DNA of 64,000 nucleotides from contig NZ_FRCS01000009.1 of NCBI RefSeq assembly GCF_900143005.1, positions 248,001 to 312,000 on the forward strand, given 5' to 3'. The translations under genes were made by a program, and so were the position numbers. The notes beneath the pieces are model-generated. The model was not told the origin of the DNA. It saw only the letters and a program-made list of their open reading frames with translations, and ran no database searches. Of the stretch, positions 42,703 to 51,048 are shown one piece after another (the stretch's first letter is position 1; every line of letters starts with the position of its first letter). This DNA comes from Cryptosporangium aurantiacum (GTDB lineage Bacteria; Actinomycetota; Actinomycetes; Mycobacteriales; Cryptosporangiaceae).

Positions 42703-43290
42703 GTGACGACTACTGACCCTCCCGACGACCGCAGGCTCTGGGCAGCCGCGGCCGGAGGCGACCGGGACGCGTTCGGCGTGCTGTTCGACCGGCACGCCCG
42801 CGCGGTCTACAACCACTGCTTCCGGCTCGCCGGGAACTGGGCGATGGCCGAGGACGCGACGGCGGCGACGTTCCTCTCCGCCTGGCGGCACCGGAGCGAC
42901 CTGACGCTGACCCGGGAATCCGCGCTGCCCTGGCTGCTGACCGTGGCCACGAACACGGTCCGCACCGAGCACCGGTCGTTGCGGCGCCAGACCGCGCTGC
43001 TCCACCGGGCCGGCCCCCCGGCGCACGTCCCCGACCACGCCGACGACATCGCCGGCCGGATCGACGACGAACGTCGGATGGGCGAGCTGCTCGCCGCGAC
43101 CCGGACGCTGCCGCGCGCCGAGCGTGAAGCGCTGGCGCTGTGCGTCTGGTCAGGGGTCTCGTACGCCGACGCCGCGGTGGTGCTCGGCATCAGCGAAACC
43201 GGCGTGCGCTCCCGGATCAGCCGCGCCAGGGCCCGGCTGAGCGCGATGTTCACCGATCCGGCCCACCCGGAAGCGAGGACTCGGTCATGA
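42703..43290 (+). CDS. ECF-type RNA polymerase sigma factor
   Basis: Protein of 195 residues. Region 2 includes FDRHARAVYNHCFRLAGNWAMAEDATAATFLSAWRH in outline, and region 4 includes LPRAEREALALCVWSGVSYADAAVVLGI and ETGVRSRISRARARLSAMF. GTG 42703 follows TCAGGAAT. Its stop overlaps the start of a membrane-anchored protein (ATGA), the usual position of an anti-sigma factor, so the pair forms a signalling unit. Confidence 0.92.
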   Translation: MTTTDPPDDRRLWAAAAGGDRDAFGVLFDRHARAVYNHCFRLAGNWAMAEDATAATFLSAWRHRSDLTLTRESALPWLLTVATNTVRTEHRSLRRQTALLHRAGPPAHVPDHADDIAGRIDDERRMGELLAATRTLPRAEREALALCVWSGVSYADAAVVLGISETGVRSRISRARARLSAMFTDPAHPEARTRS

Positions 43291-44300
43291 CGCATCTGCC
43301 CCCTCCGCCGCGCGACCTGCCGCCCGGCGTCCACACTGCTCTCCGCGCCCGGGTGCTGGACGGGACCTCCGACGAAGCGGACGTACCCCAGCGGCGCCGG
43401 TGGCTGCTCCCGCTCGCGGCGGCCGCCGCCGTGCTGGTCGTGATGTTCGGTGCGATCGGGTTGTTCCGTAGCGACCCCTCGACGCCGGATCCGGTCGCGA
43501 CGGCTCGCCCGGTCACCGCCCCCACCTCGTTCGACCCGCGGTTCACCCGGGCAACGCCCGGCTGGCTGCCGGACGGTGTCACGGTGGAGACGCACGCGGT
43601 GTCCCCCACGATCGAGCGCCTGCGCACCGCCGGCGGTGAGGTGCTGATCGAGCTGATCCCGCGCGACGGGCGCACCGACCTCGACGCCGCACTCGCCGGC
43701 GCCTACCGGCCGGGGCCGTCGATCAACGGAAAGCGGTCGGTCTGGCTCCCACCGCACGGCGCGGGGGACACCGCCGGCTGGCTGGGCTGGGAGTGGGCTC
43801 CGGGCGCGGGCGCGGTGATCCTGATCCAGGGCGTGCCGGACGGGGAGCGGGTCGCCGCGCGAATCGCGGCGAGCCTGCGGCCCGGCGAACCGAAGCCGCT
43901 GGCGCTGCCGTTCACGCTCACCCGCCCCGCTGACCTGCCGCTCGCCTTCCACTCCGTCGCCGCGCGGAAGTCGGGTGGGTACGCGGCCGCGCTCGAGTTC
44001 GAGCCGGGCACCGGATCGGTCGTTCACGTCGGCCTCGAGTGGCTTCCGGAGCGGTACGCGGCGAAGACCTATCCGCCCAACGGCACGATCGGCGGACGGG
44101 ACGCGAACACGCGGGTCGAGGGCGAGGACGTCGTGGTGTGGCAGCGGTTCGGCTCGGACGTCGCCGAGGTGCGGTGCCGGAAGGGCAAGGGCGCGGCGAT
44201 CGACGTCGTCCGGGCGGAGTGCCAGGCGGTCGCCGCGAGCCTGCGTCCGGCCGGGGAGAACGACGATCCGTCGACGTGGAGCACCGAACCGCTCGGTTAG
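43287..44300 (+). CDS. Membrane-anchored extracytoplasmic protein, putative partner of the ECF sigma factor
   Basis: Protein of 337 residues. A cytoplasmic part of about 45 residues (LPPGVHTALRARVLDGTSDE) is followed by one transmembrane helix near residues 46-65 (LLPLAAAAAVLVVMFGAIGLF in outline) and a 270-residue exterior domain with two related halves (PGWLPDGVTVETHAVS; LPLAFHSVAARKSGGYAAALEF). The cytoplasmic part lacks the usual ZAS zinc motif of anti-sigma factors. Coupled translation with the sigma gene still makes an anti-sigma or sensor role likely. The stop overlaps the convergent aldolase stop by four bases. Confidence 0.75.
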   Translation: MTHLPPPPRDLPPGVHTALRARVLDGTSDEADVPQRRRWLLPLAAAAAVLVVMFGAIGLFRSDPSTPDPVATARPVTAPTSFDPRFTRATPGWLPDGVTVETHAVSPTIERLRTAGGEVLIELIPRDGRTDLDAALAGAYRPGPSINGKRSVWLPPHGAGDTAGWLGWEWAPGAGAVILIQGVPDGERVAARIAASLRPGEPKPLALPFTLTRPADLPLAFHSVAARKSGGYAAALEFEPGTGSVVHVGLEWLPERYAAKTYPPNGTIGGRDANTRVEGEDVVVWQRFGSDVAEVRCRKGKGAAIDVVRAECQAVAASLRPAGENDDPSTWSTEPLG

Positions 44301-45205
44301 CGCGCGGCCTCGCGCCAGGAGCGGGCCCGGCCCGCGACCGCGGCGAGGCAGGCCTCCAGACGTGGCCGGGCGGTGTCCGCGAGGAAGCGGGCCCGCCCGG
44401 CGGCGTCGAGGCCGACCGCTTCCTTCCAGACCGAGCGTCCGGCGATGAACCCGGACGCTCCGCCCTCGTCGCAGGAGACCGTCAGGACCTGCTGGAACTC
44501 CTCGAACGGGACGCCCGCGGACAGCACCGCCCACGGCCCGGTCAGCGCGCCGGCGAGCCGCCTGCAGCCGGACACCGAGCCCGGGTACTCGAGTTTGAGC
44601 AGGTCGGGCTGCAGGTCGTCGAGCGCGATCGCGGCCTCGACGATCAGGTCCTCGCGTGCGCGCGCGGTCAGCTCCTCGCCGGGTAACGCGTAGATGAGGT
44701 TCTCGACGACCGACGGGATGCCCGCCGTGCGGCAGTCCGCAACGACCTGGCGGACGACGTCGAGCGCCTCGGCCTCGAGGTCGGGCTCACCGGGGGTGCG
44801 GTTTCGGTGCGGGCGGTACTGGATCAGGAACTTCACGGCCGTGCCGCCGAGCTCGCGGACCCATTCGCCGTTCTGTTCCGGGTCGCGGGCCGCGCGCGGC
44901 TCACCGTTCCAGGTCGGACGCTTCTCCGGTTCGGCCGCGATCAGCAGGCCGCACGTCCCGGCCAGCGCGCCGGTCTCCCGCACCGCCGGTACGCCGATCG
45001 TCGGGTCGAGCAGGATTCCGCTGGCCAGCGGCGTGAGCGCGGCGGCGACGTCGGCCTTGGCCCGGTGCAGGTCGGCAAGGGTCGCCTCGACGCCGACGGC
45101 GGCGAACATCCGGCGCAGCGTGTTCCGCTGGTCCATCGCGACGATCGAGAAGACGCCGTCCGGGTCGGCGATGTCGTCGAGCGTGCGGGTCAGTGCGGTC
45201 TTCAC
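44297..45205 (-). CDS. LacD/YihT-type class I aldolase (tagatose-bisphosphate aldolase-like)
   Basis: Protein of 302 residues. It has the TIM-barrel pattern of LacD-like aldolases: FSIVAMDQRNTLRRMF, GILLDPTIGVPAV, AVKFLIQYRPHR with the Schiff-base lysine, LLKLEYPGS, and the end motif GFIAGRSVWKEAVG. It would split a ketose-1-phosphate or 1,6-bisphosphate. The start is GTG 45205 with GGAG. A perfect LacI operator and a promoter lie just upstream, so it is both the last gene of the leftward sugar operon and separately controlled. Confidence 0.85.
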   Translation of the reverse strand: MKTALTRTLDDIADPDGVFSIVAMDQRNTLRRMFAAVGVEATLADLHRAKADVAAALTPLASGILLDPTIGVPAVRETGALAGTCGLLIAAEPEKRPTWNGEPRAARDPEQNGEWVRELGGTAVKFLIQYRPHRNRTPGEPDLEAEALDVVRQVVADCRTAGIPSVVENLIYALPGEELTARAREDLIVEAAIALDDLQPDLLKLEYPGSVSGCRRLAGALTGPWAVLSAGVPFEEFQQVLTVSCDEGGASGFIAGRSVWKEAVGLDAAGRARFLADTARPRLEACLAAVAGRARSWREAAR

Positions 45206-45222
45206 GGGGGCTCCTCGGGGTT

Positions 45223-45270
45223 AGGTAATCGATTACCTCGGTGCGTAGAACGGGATATTTACGAACTCAA
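45223..45270 (-). promoter_or_regulatory. Promoter and perfect LacI-type operator for the aldolase gene
   Basis: AGGTAATCGATTACCT (45223-45238) is a perfect 16-bp palindrome with the central CG of LacI-family sites. On the minus strand TTGAGT (45265-45270) and TACGCA (45242-45247) are 17 bases apart and end three bases before the operator, so a bound repressor would cover the transcription start. Confidence 0.75.
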
Positions 45271-45277
45271 AGGACAG

Positions 45278-46618
45278 TCAGGCTCGGAGTGCCGCGGCGA
45301 AGTCCGCGACCGTGCCGGGGTGGTCCGCCGCCGCCCACGCCGCGAGGACGGCGGCGCCGAACGCACCCGGCTGGTCCAGCGCGCTGAAGCACAGACCGGG
45401 CAGCACCGCGCTCTTGCTCTCCCGGATACCGGCGAGCCGGAGCCACCCACCGGCGGCAACCGCCCGCCGGTACGGCCCGGCGACCGGCGTGATGCGGGCG
45501 AGCAGCTCCGCGGTGTGGCCGGCCGTGTGCGCGAGGGCGGCGGCCCAGACGTCGGCCGGTGTCGCTCCCTCGTGGAGCCCGATCACGACGTCCTCGGCCC
45601 GGATGTCGGCGCCGGTCACGACCGCGCGGGACGCGTTCCCGTGTGCCCAGGCAGCGTCCGGTTCGGACGCCCCGAGCGCCCCCAGCACCCGGCGCAGCAC
45701 GAGCCCGGCCCGGGACGGGGCGTTGACCAGCGTCGTCCCGGGCAGGATGTGCCGCCCGACCTCGGCCCGGGTGCCGGTGAGGATCCGCCGCTCGTCGGGG
45801 GTGACGACCCGCGGGATCGCCCGCAGCAGCGTGTCCGCGGTCCCGCACGAGTTGAACAGGTCGTCGCTGCCGACCGCACCGGCGCCGAACGCGGCGACCG
45901 GATGGTCGTGACCGGCGACGCTGAGCGTCGCACCGCGTAACCCGGCCGGCGCCTCGTCACTGCGGACGACGCCCGCCGGCTCCCCCGCGTACCGCCGCTC
46001 CGGAACGAACCGGGGGCCGACGCCGAGCAGGTCGAGCGCGGCGGTCCACGGCTCGCCGCTGTCCTGGTCGAGCAGGCCGGTGCGGGACGCCAGCGACGGT
46101 TCGGCCACCGGGTCCGCGCCGAGCGCGAACGCCACGTACTCGGGGACATTCAGCCAGCGGTCGCCGGGCCGCAGCTCCAACCCGTGGTCGGCGGCCCAGA
46201 GCAGTTTGGCGAGCGTCCACTGCTGGTGGAACGGCAGGCCGGTGGTGACGCCGAACGCGGACCGGACGTCGTCGGGGACCCGGGCGAGCTGCTCGGCGCC
46301 GCGCGGGTCGTGCCAGGCGATCACCGGGCCTCGCGGCTGCCCGGCGGCGTCCACGACGACGCCGGACTCCGCCAGCCCGGTCAGGCCCATCGCGGCGACC
46401 TCTCCCGCGCGGCCGCCGTCCCCGCACGCGGCCAGCGCGTCGCCGACCACCCCCAGTACCCCGTCGAGCAGCGTCCTGGCCGGCGTCTCGACGTGACCGG
46501 AGGGCACATCACGCCAGACCGTGGGCCGCCGCCACACCCCGACCCGGGTGCCGTCGGCCCGCAGGACGAGGACCTTCGTGTCCGACGTACCGACGTCGAC
46601 GCCGAGCAGCAGCCTCAT
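45278..46618 (-). CDS. FGGY-family carbohydrate kinase
   Basis: Protein of 446 residues. The N-terminal ASKHA phosphate motif is LLLGVDVGTSDTKVLVLRADG. The second region is AAMGLTGLAESGVVVDAAGQP with WHDPRG for substrate contact, and the C-terminal adenosine region is AVAAGGWLRLAGIRESK. The family includes xylulokinase, gluconokinase, glycerol kinase and others; the text does not allow one choice. Its start overlaps the lacI-like stop by four bases (ATGA). It probably phosphorylates the sugar that is then acted on by the LacC-like kinase and the aldolase. Confidence 0.88.
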   Translation of the reverse strand: MRLLLGVDVGTSDTKVLVLRADGTRVGVWRRPTVWRDVPSGHVETPARTLLDGVLGVVGDALAACGDGGRAGEVAAMGLTGLAESGVVVDAAGQPRGPVIAWHDPRGAEQLARVPDDVRSAFGVTTGLPFHQQWTLAKLLWAADHGLELRPGDRWLNVPEYVAFALGADPVAEPSLASRTGLLDQDSGEPWTAALDLLGVGPRFVPERRYAGEPAGVVRSDEAPAGLRGATLSVAGHDHPVAAFGAGAVGSDDLFNSCGTADTLLRAIPRVVTPDERRILTGTRAEVGRHILPGTTLVNAPSRAGLVLRRVLGALGASEPDAAWAHGNASRAVVTGADIRAEDVVIGLHEGATPADVWAAALAHTAGHTAELLARITPVAGPYRRAVAAGGWLRLAGIRESKSAVLPGLCFSALDQPGAFGAAVLAAWAAADHPGTVADFAAALRA

Positions 46619-47613
46619 GTCGGCACCGGCTGTTCCCCGGAACCGCGCGGGATCAGGCGCAGCGGCAGCGTGAGGTCGCGCCCGGTTGCCGGAGCACCGG
46701 CCAGCCGCTCGAACATCGTCTCGGCGGCCAACTGCCCGATCGCGAGCGGATCGTGGTCGATCACCGTGACGCCCGGCGCCAGGACGTCGGCCAGCGGGAA
46801 GTCACCGAAGCACACCAGCGCGACGTCGGTGCGCTCGCACGCGTGCAGCGCCGCGACCACACCGAGCGAGCAGCGGGTGTTCGACGAGAAGATCGCGGTG
46901 GGCGGTTCCGGCAGCGCGAGCAGCTCCAGCGTCGCCGCGCGCCCCTCGTCGGCGGTGTTGCGTCCGATGCGGACCAGGCTCTCGTCGGCCTGCAGACCGG
47001 ACGCCGCGACCTCGTCCCGGTAGCCCTGCAGCCGGTTGCGGGTGGTCGCGACGTCCATCTTGCCGCCGACGTACCCGACCCGCCGATGCCCCCGCGCGGC
47101 CAGGTGCGCCACCGCCCGGCGGGCGCCGTCGTTGTCGTCGACCAGGACCGTCTCACCGTCGAGGCCGTCCGGCCGCCGGTCGACGAACAGCACCGGGCAG
47201 GGTGCGTGCGCGAGGTAGGAGTGGTCGGACGCGGTCGGCGCGACGATCAGCCCGGCGACGCGGCGGGCCAGCAGGTCGTCGACGACGGTGGCCTCGATCC
47301 GCGGGTCGCGGCCGGTACTGGCGATCATCACGCGCAGGCCGCGGGCGATCGCGAGCCGCTCGATCGTGCCGGTGACGGCGGCGAAGAACGGGTCGGCGAT
47401 CGAGTCCACGACGATGCCGAGCGTGTCGTCGGTGCCCTTGCGCAGCGAACGGGCGGTCGGGTCGGGTCGGTAGCCGAGGTCGCGGACCGCGGCGAGGATC
47501 CGGGCCCGGGTCTCCTCGGCCACCCGGGGGTCGCCGTTGATCACCCGTGACGCGGTCTTCGTGCTGGTGGCGGCCGCTTCCGCGACGTCCTTGAGCCGAA
47601 CCTGCGCCTTCAC
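46615..47613 (-). CDS. LacI-family transcriptional regulator
   Basis: Protein of 332 residues. The headpiece VRLKDVAEAAATSTKTASRVINGDPRVAEETRARI in outline and hinge PDPTARSLRKG are followed by a periplasmic-binding-protein-like effector domain (TLGIVVDSIADPFFAAVTG; PTAIFSSNTRCSLGVVAAL). The GTG start overlaps the kinase stop (GTGA). It most likely represses its own operon at the AGGTAATC sites at 45223 and 48680 until a sugar or sugar phosphate is present. Confidence 0.92.
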   Translation of the reverse strand: MKAQVRLKDVAEAAATSTKTASRVINGDPRVAEETRARILAAVRDLGYRPDPTARSLRKGTDDTLGIVVDSIADPFFAAVTGTIERLAIARGLRVMIASTGRDPRIEATVVDDLLARRVAGLIVAPTASDHSYLAHAPCPVLFVDRRPDGLDGETVLVDDNDGARRAVAHLAARGHRRVGYVGGKMDVATTRNRLQGYRDEVAASGLQADESLVRIGRNTADEGRAATLELLALPEPPTAIFSSNTRCSLGVVAALHACERTDVALVCFGDFPLADVLAPGVTVIDHDPLAIGQLAAETMFERLAGAPATGRDLTLPLRLIPRGSGEQPVPT

Positions 47614-48665
47614 CGCACACCCACTTCCGCCGAGAGAGACTCGATCTTGCCGCGCAGTTCCCGCGCGCGGGCGGGGACCACCCCACCGGCGAGCGGCGTC
47701 TCGCAGGACGCCGCTGCGGTGGCGACACCACGGACGACGGCCGCGCGCCAGGCGTCCCGCGTCTCCCGGGGACGGCTGCGGAGTTCCAGCGCGAGGCCGC
47801 CGACGAACGAGTCGCCGGCGCCGACGGCGCTGACCACGGTCACCGGCACGGACGGCACCCAGTCGGTGGCCTCGGCTGTGCCTCCGGAGGTGCTTCCGGA
47901 GGCACAGCCGGAGGTGCCTCCCGAGGTGCTTCCGGAGGTGGCGAACGCGGCGCCGGCCGCTCCGGCGGTCACCACGGCACGGCGCGCACCGGCGTCGACC
48001 AGGGCCCGCGCGGCGGCTTCCGCCCGCGCCCGCACGTCGACGCCGTCCGGAACCGGTAAGACGTCGGCCGGCGCGCCGGACAGCGCGGCCTCGGCCTCCT
48101 CCAGGTTCGGGGTGACCAGGTCGGGGCGGGCGGGCAGCGCGGCGGCGAGCGCGGCCGGAGCGGCGTCCATCACGATCAGCGCGCCCGCGCGGTGAGCCAG
48201 CTCGACCAGCTGCCGGTACCCGTCGGCGGTGACCCCGGCGGGCAGGCTGCCGGCCGCGAGAAACAGGTCGCCCGGCGCCAGCCGCGCGGCCGCAGCGTCG
48301 AGGTAGGACAGCCAGGCCCCGGCGGGCACCGGATCCCCCGGCTCGTTGACGACCGTCGTGCGCCCCGCCGCGACCTCGCGGAACACCAGCGCCTGCCGGA
48401 CCCGGCCCGGCGTCGGCACCGCCACCAGGTCCGCACCCTCGTCGGCGAGCAGCCCGGCCAGCAGCGCACCGTCGTCCGCGCAGAGCAGGCCGAGCAGCGG
48501 CACCCGGACGCCGTGCGCCCGCAGCACCCGGGCGACGTTGACCCCCTTGCCGCCGGGCGACAGCTCGGTGCGGCGCGAGCGCATCACGGCGCCGGGCACG
48601 ATCTCGGCGACCGTGACGAGCCGGTCGAGGGCGAGGTTGGGGTTCGCGATCAGCACGGCCGGCAC
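47610..48665 (-). CDS. 1-phosphofructokinase family hexose kinase (LacC-like) with Ser/Gly insert
   Basis: Protein of 351 residues, longer than the usual 310. It has the LacC/FruK N terminus (VLIANPNLALDRLVTVAEI), the GGKGVNVARVLRAHG loop, and SAVGAGDSFVGGLALELRS with the catalytic Asp. The substrate in this family is a ketose-6- or 1-phosphate. A Ser-Thr-Gly-Gly repeat of about 25 residues near position 240-264 is an insertion in a loop. The start is GTG 48665 with GAGGAAGG. First gene of the leftward LacI operon. Confidence 0.88.
   Translation of the reverse strand: MPAVLIANPNLALDRLVTVAEIVPGAVMRSRRTELSPGGKGVNVARVLRAHGVRVPLLGLLCADDGALLAGLLADEGADLVAVPTPGRVRQALVFREVAAGRTTVVNEPGDPVPAGAWLSYLDAAAARLAPGDLFLAAGSLPAGVTADGYRQLVELAHRAGALIVMDAAPAALAAALPARPDLVTPNLEEAEAALSGAPADVLPVPDGVDVRARAEAAARALVDAGARRAVVTAGAAGAAFATSGSTSGGTSGCASGSTSGGTAEATDWVPSVPVTVVSAVGAGDSFVGGLALELRSRPRETRDAWRAAVVRGVATAAASCETPLAGGVVPARARELRGKIESLSAEVGVR
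47876..47945 (+). repeat. Degenerate tandem repeat encoding a Ser/Gly-rich loop
   Basis: Alternating blocks such as tgcctccggagg, tgcttccggagg and cacagccggagg repeat about six times over 70 bases. On the minus strand they encode TSGSTSGGTSGCASGSTSGG. The insertion keeps the frame and lies between the conserved VVTAGAAGAAF and VPSVPVTVVSAVGAGD segments of the kinase. Confidence 0.8.
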
Positions 48666-48679
48666 CCCTTCCTCGCGTT

Positions 48680-48725
48680 AGGTAATCGTTGTCACGAGAC
48701 TGCGCCCGGGATTGGACGCTGTCAA
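48680..48725 (-). promoter_or_regulatory. Promoter and LacI half-operator for the second sugar operon
   Basis: On the minus strand TTGACA (48720-48725) and CAGTCT (48697-48702) are 17 bases apart. AGGTAATCG at 48680-48688 repeats the left half of the perfect operator at 45223 and lies just downstream of the -10 element. The -35 element overlaps the stop codon of the upstream P-loop gene. Confidence 0.6.
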
Positions 48726-49222
48726 GAAAGGGACGCCAGGACGGTGACCAGCTGATTCGCGGGAGTAGCGGTGGCGTCTACCGGGACGTGTGGGACCACC
48801 GGCGCACGGAGCAGCTCCGGTCCGAAGAAGCCGGGGTGCTTGCCCGCATCCCGGCTCGCGCCCCGGGCCGCCACCCGCGCGGCCAGGACGTCGGCCGGTG
48901 CGGTGAGCCAGACCAGCGTCGTGACGGCTCCCGCGAACCGCTCCACGAGCACGCGGTAGGCGTCCGGATCGGACCGTTCGGTGGTGAACGGCGCGACGAG
49001 GACCGCGGACGTCCCCACCGCCAGACAGTCCGCGGCCGTCGCGACGAGTGCGTCGTACCGGGCGTCGCGCAGCGCACCACCGTCCAGGTCGGCGGCGCCG
49101 ACCAGCGGGCCGGTGAGCACGTCCAGGTCGAGCAGCGCCGCGCCCAGCGCCGCCGCCACCCGGCGCCCCAGCGTCGACTTGCCGGCCCCCGGCGGGCCCG
49201 TGATCAGAACGGCGTGCACCAC
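48722..49222 (-). CDS. P-loop AAA/nucleoside-kinase-like protein
   Basis: Protein of about 166 residues. The N-terminal Walker A GPPGAGKSTLGRRVAAAL and LLDLDVLTGPLVG after it give an adenylate-kinase/shikimate-kinase-like P-loop fold. TTLVWLTAPADVLAARVAARG looks like the lid and its Arg residues. It probably phosphorylates a small molecule. The start is uncertain between GTG 49222 and GTG 49219, as no ribosome site is clear. It is divergent from recQ across 54 bases. Confidence 0.7.
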   Translation of the reverse strand: MVHAVLITGPPGAGKSTLGRRVAAALGAALLDLDVLTGPLVGAADLDGGALRDARYDALVATAADCLAVGTSAVLVAPFTTERSDPDAYRVLVERFAGAVTTLVWLTAPADVLAARVAARGASRDAGKHPGFFGPELLRAPVVPHVPVDATATPANQLVTVLASLS

Positions 49223-49276
49223 GATGCCATGATCGACGAGGTGTAGCCGACGGGACAGGTGGGGTAACGCGCAGCC

Positions 49277-50956
49277 GTGACGACAGACAACGAGCGGCGC
49301 CGCCGCCGGCGGCGGTCCCCCCTCACCTGGGCCCGCCGCCGTAGCGACCTGAAGAAACTCCGGACGATCGCCGCGAAGCTGTACGGCTGGGACGAACTCC
49401 GCCCGGTACAGGCCGAAGCGATGCTGCACCTGGCCAACGGCGTCGACACGCTGGTCGTCGCGCCGACCGGCTCCGGCAAATCCGCGATCTACCAGGTCCC
49501 GGCCGTGCTGATCGACGGCCCGACGATCGTCGTCTCGCCGCTGCTGGCGTTGCAGCGGGACCAGATGCAGGCGCTGGCCGAGCACGGCGCGCCCACCGCG
49601 GTCGTCGTGAACTCCGACCAGACCGACAGCGAGAACACCGCGGCGTTCGAGGCGCTCCGCGCCGGCCGGGCCGAGTTCGTCTTCCTCTCCCCCGAGCAGC
49701 TGAGCAAACCCGACGTGCTGGACGCGCTGGCCGCGGCGAAGCCGTCGCTGTTCGTCGTCGACGAGGCGCACTGCGTCTCCGCGTGGGGCCACGACTTCCG
49801 CCCGGACTACCTGCGTCTCGGCGAGGCGATCGAGCACCTGGGCCACCCGACGGTGCTCGCGCTGACCGCCACCGCCGCGCCGCCGGTCCGCAGCGACATC
49901 GTCGACGTCCTCGGGCTGCGCGAGCCGGAGGAGGTCATCGGTGGCTTCGACCGCCCGAACCTGTGGCTCGAGGTGTCCCGCCAGGTCACCGCGCCCGGCG
50001 TCCGCAAAGCCGTGATCGAACGGGTGGCGTCGGAGACGCCGACCGGACTGCTCTACGTGCAGACGCGTCGCGAAGCGACCGACTACGCGGATGCGTTGCG
50101 CGAGCTCGACGTCCCCGCGTACGCGTACCACGCGGGCATGAAGGCGTCCGAGCGCGAGGCCGTCCACGACGCGTTCCGGAGCGACGAGCCGGTGGTCGTC
50201 GTGGCGACCTCCGCGTTCGGGATGGGCATCGACAAGCCCGACGTCCGGTTCGTCATCCACGCCGGGCCCGCCGAGTCACTCGACTCGTACTACCAGCAGA
50301 TCGGCCGGGCCGGACGCGACGGCGAGCAGGCCGTGGCCGCGTTGTACTTCCGCCCGGAGGACCTGCACATCCCCCGTTTCTTCACCGGTGGGACGCCCGA
50401 CGAGGACCTGCTCGTCCGGGTCGGCACCGGGCTCAAGCACCATCGCGGACCGGTCCGGATCGCCGCGCTCTGCACCGAACTCGAGGTGACCAAGGCCAGG
50501 GTGACCCGGGCGGTGAACCTGTTCGAGCAGTCCGGGTCGGTGACCGCCACACCGGACGGGCCGCGGTGGCACGGCCGCCGGACGGTCGAGAAGGCGGTCG
50601 AGCTCGCGGTCGAGTGGGCGGCGCAGCGGCGGCGGATCGAGCAGACCCGGGTCGAGATGATGCGCGGGTACGCCGACACCGAGGGTTGCCGCCGGCAGTT
50701 CCTGCTCGGCTACTTCGGTGAGGACCTCGCGGACGCGTGCGGCTTCTGCGATACGTGCCGGGACGGGACAGCCGCGGAGACGCCGTCCGGCGACACCGGC
50801 TTCCCGGTGCAGTCGCGGGTGCGGCACTCGGAGTGGGGCGAGGGCACGGTCATGCGCGAGGAGGACGACCGGCTCACGGTTCTGTTCGACGAGGAGGGTT
50901 ACCGGACGCTGTCGCTGGCGGCGATCCGTGAGCACGGGCTGCTCGTGCCGGTGTAG
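49277..50956 (+). CDS. RecQ-family ATP-dependent DNA helicase
   Basis: Protein of 559 residues. It has a basic N terminus, motif 0 LRPVQAEAML, Walker A VAPTGSGKSAIYQVPA, the DEAH box VVDEAHCVSAWGHDFRPDY and motif VI QQIGRAGRDG. The zinc-binding RecQ-Ct follows, with cysteines in GCRRQFLLGYFGE and CGFCDTC. After this comes a small beta domain (VRHSEWGEGTVMREEDD) and not a classical HRDC domain. This shorter actinobacterial RecQ type works in DNA repair and recombination. GTG 49277 is the start. Confidence 0.92.
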   Translation: MTTDNERRRRRRRSPLTWARRRSDLKKLRTIAAKLYGWDELRPVQAEAMLHLANGVDTLVVAPTGSGKSAIYQVPAVLIDGPTIVVSPLLALQRDQMQALAEHGAPTAVVVNSDQTDSENTAAFEALRAGRAEFVFLSPEQLSKPDVLDALAAAKPSLFVVDEAHCVSAWGHDFRPDYLRLGEAIEHLGHPTVLALTATAAPPVRSDIVDVLGLREPEEVIGGFDRPNLWLEVSRQVTAPGVRKAVIERVASETPTGLLYVQTRREATDYADALRELDVPAYAYHAGMKASEREAVHDAFRSDEPVVVVATSAFGMGIDKPDVRFVIHAGPAESLDSYYQQIGRAGRDGEQAVAALYFRPEDLHIPRFFTGGTPDEDLLVRVGTGLKHHRGPVRIAALCTELEVTKARVTRAVNLFEQSGSVTATPDGPRWHGRRTVEKAVELAVEWAAQRRRIEQTRVEMMRGYADTEGCRRQFLLGYFGEDLADACGFCDTCRDGTAAETPSGDTGFPVQSRVRHSEWGEGTVMREEDDRLTVLFDEEGYRTLSLAAIREHGLLVPV

Positions 50957-50970
50957 ACCGTGCTGCGGCG

Positions 50971-50988
50971 TCCCTGACTTTCGTCAGG
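50971..50988. promoter_or_regulatory. Palindrome CCCTGAC-TTTC-GTCAGGG upstream of the ABC exporter operon
   Basis: A perfect 18-bp inverted repeat, 60 bases before the ATPase ATG and 14 after the recQ stop. Read on the minus strand it contains CTGACGAAAGT, which recurs exactly at 56175-56185 between the histidine kinase and the TIM-barrel gene. It is therefore more likely a response-regulator site than a simple terminator. Confidence 0.55.
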
Positions 50989-51034
50989 GGCGATCGCTGC
51001 CGATCGGCGGCAGTGCGGGCGCCCGCCGGAAACC

Positions 51035-51040
51035 TAGCGT
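51035..51040 (+). promoter_or_regulatory. -10 element (TAGCGT) of a probable leaderless ABC operon promoter
   Basis: TAGCGT ends eight bases before ATG 51049 with no Shine-Dalgarno in between. The -35 region is not evident, in line with an activated promoter. Confidence 0.35.
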
Positions 51041-51048
51041 CGAACACC

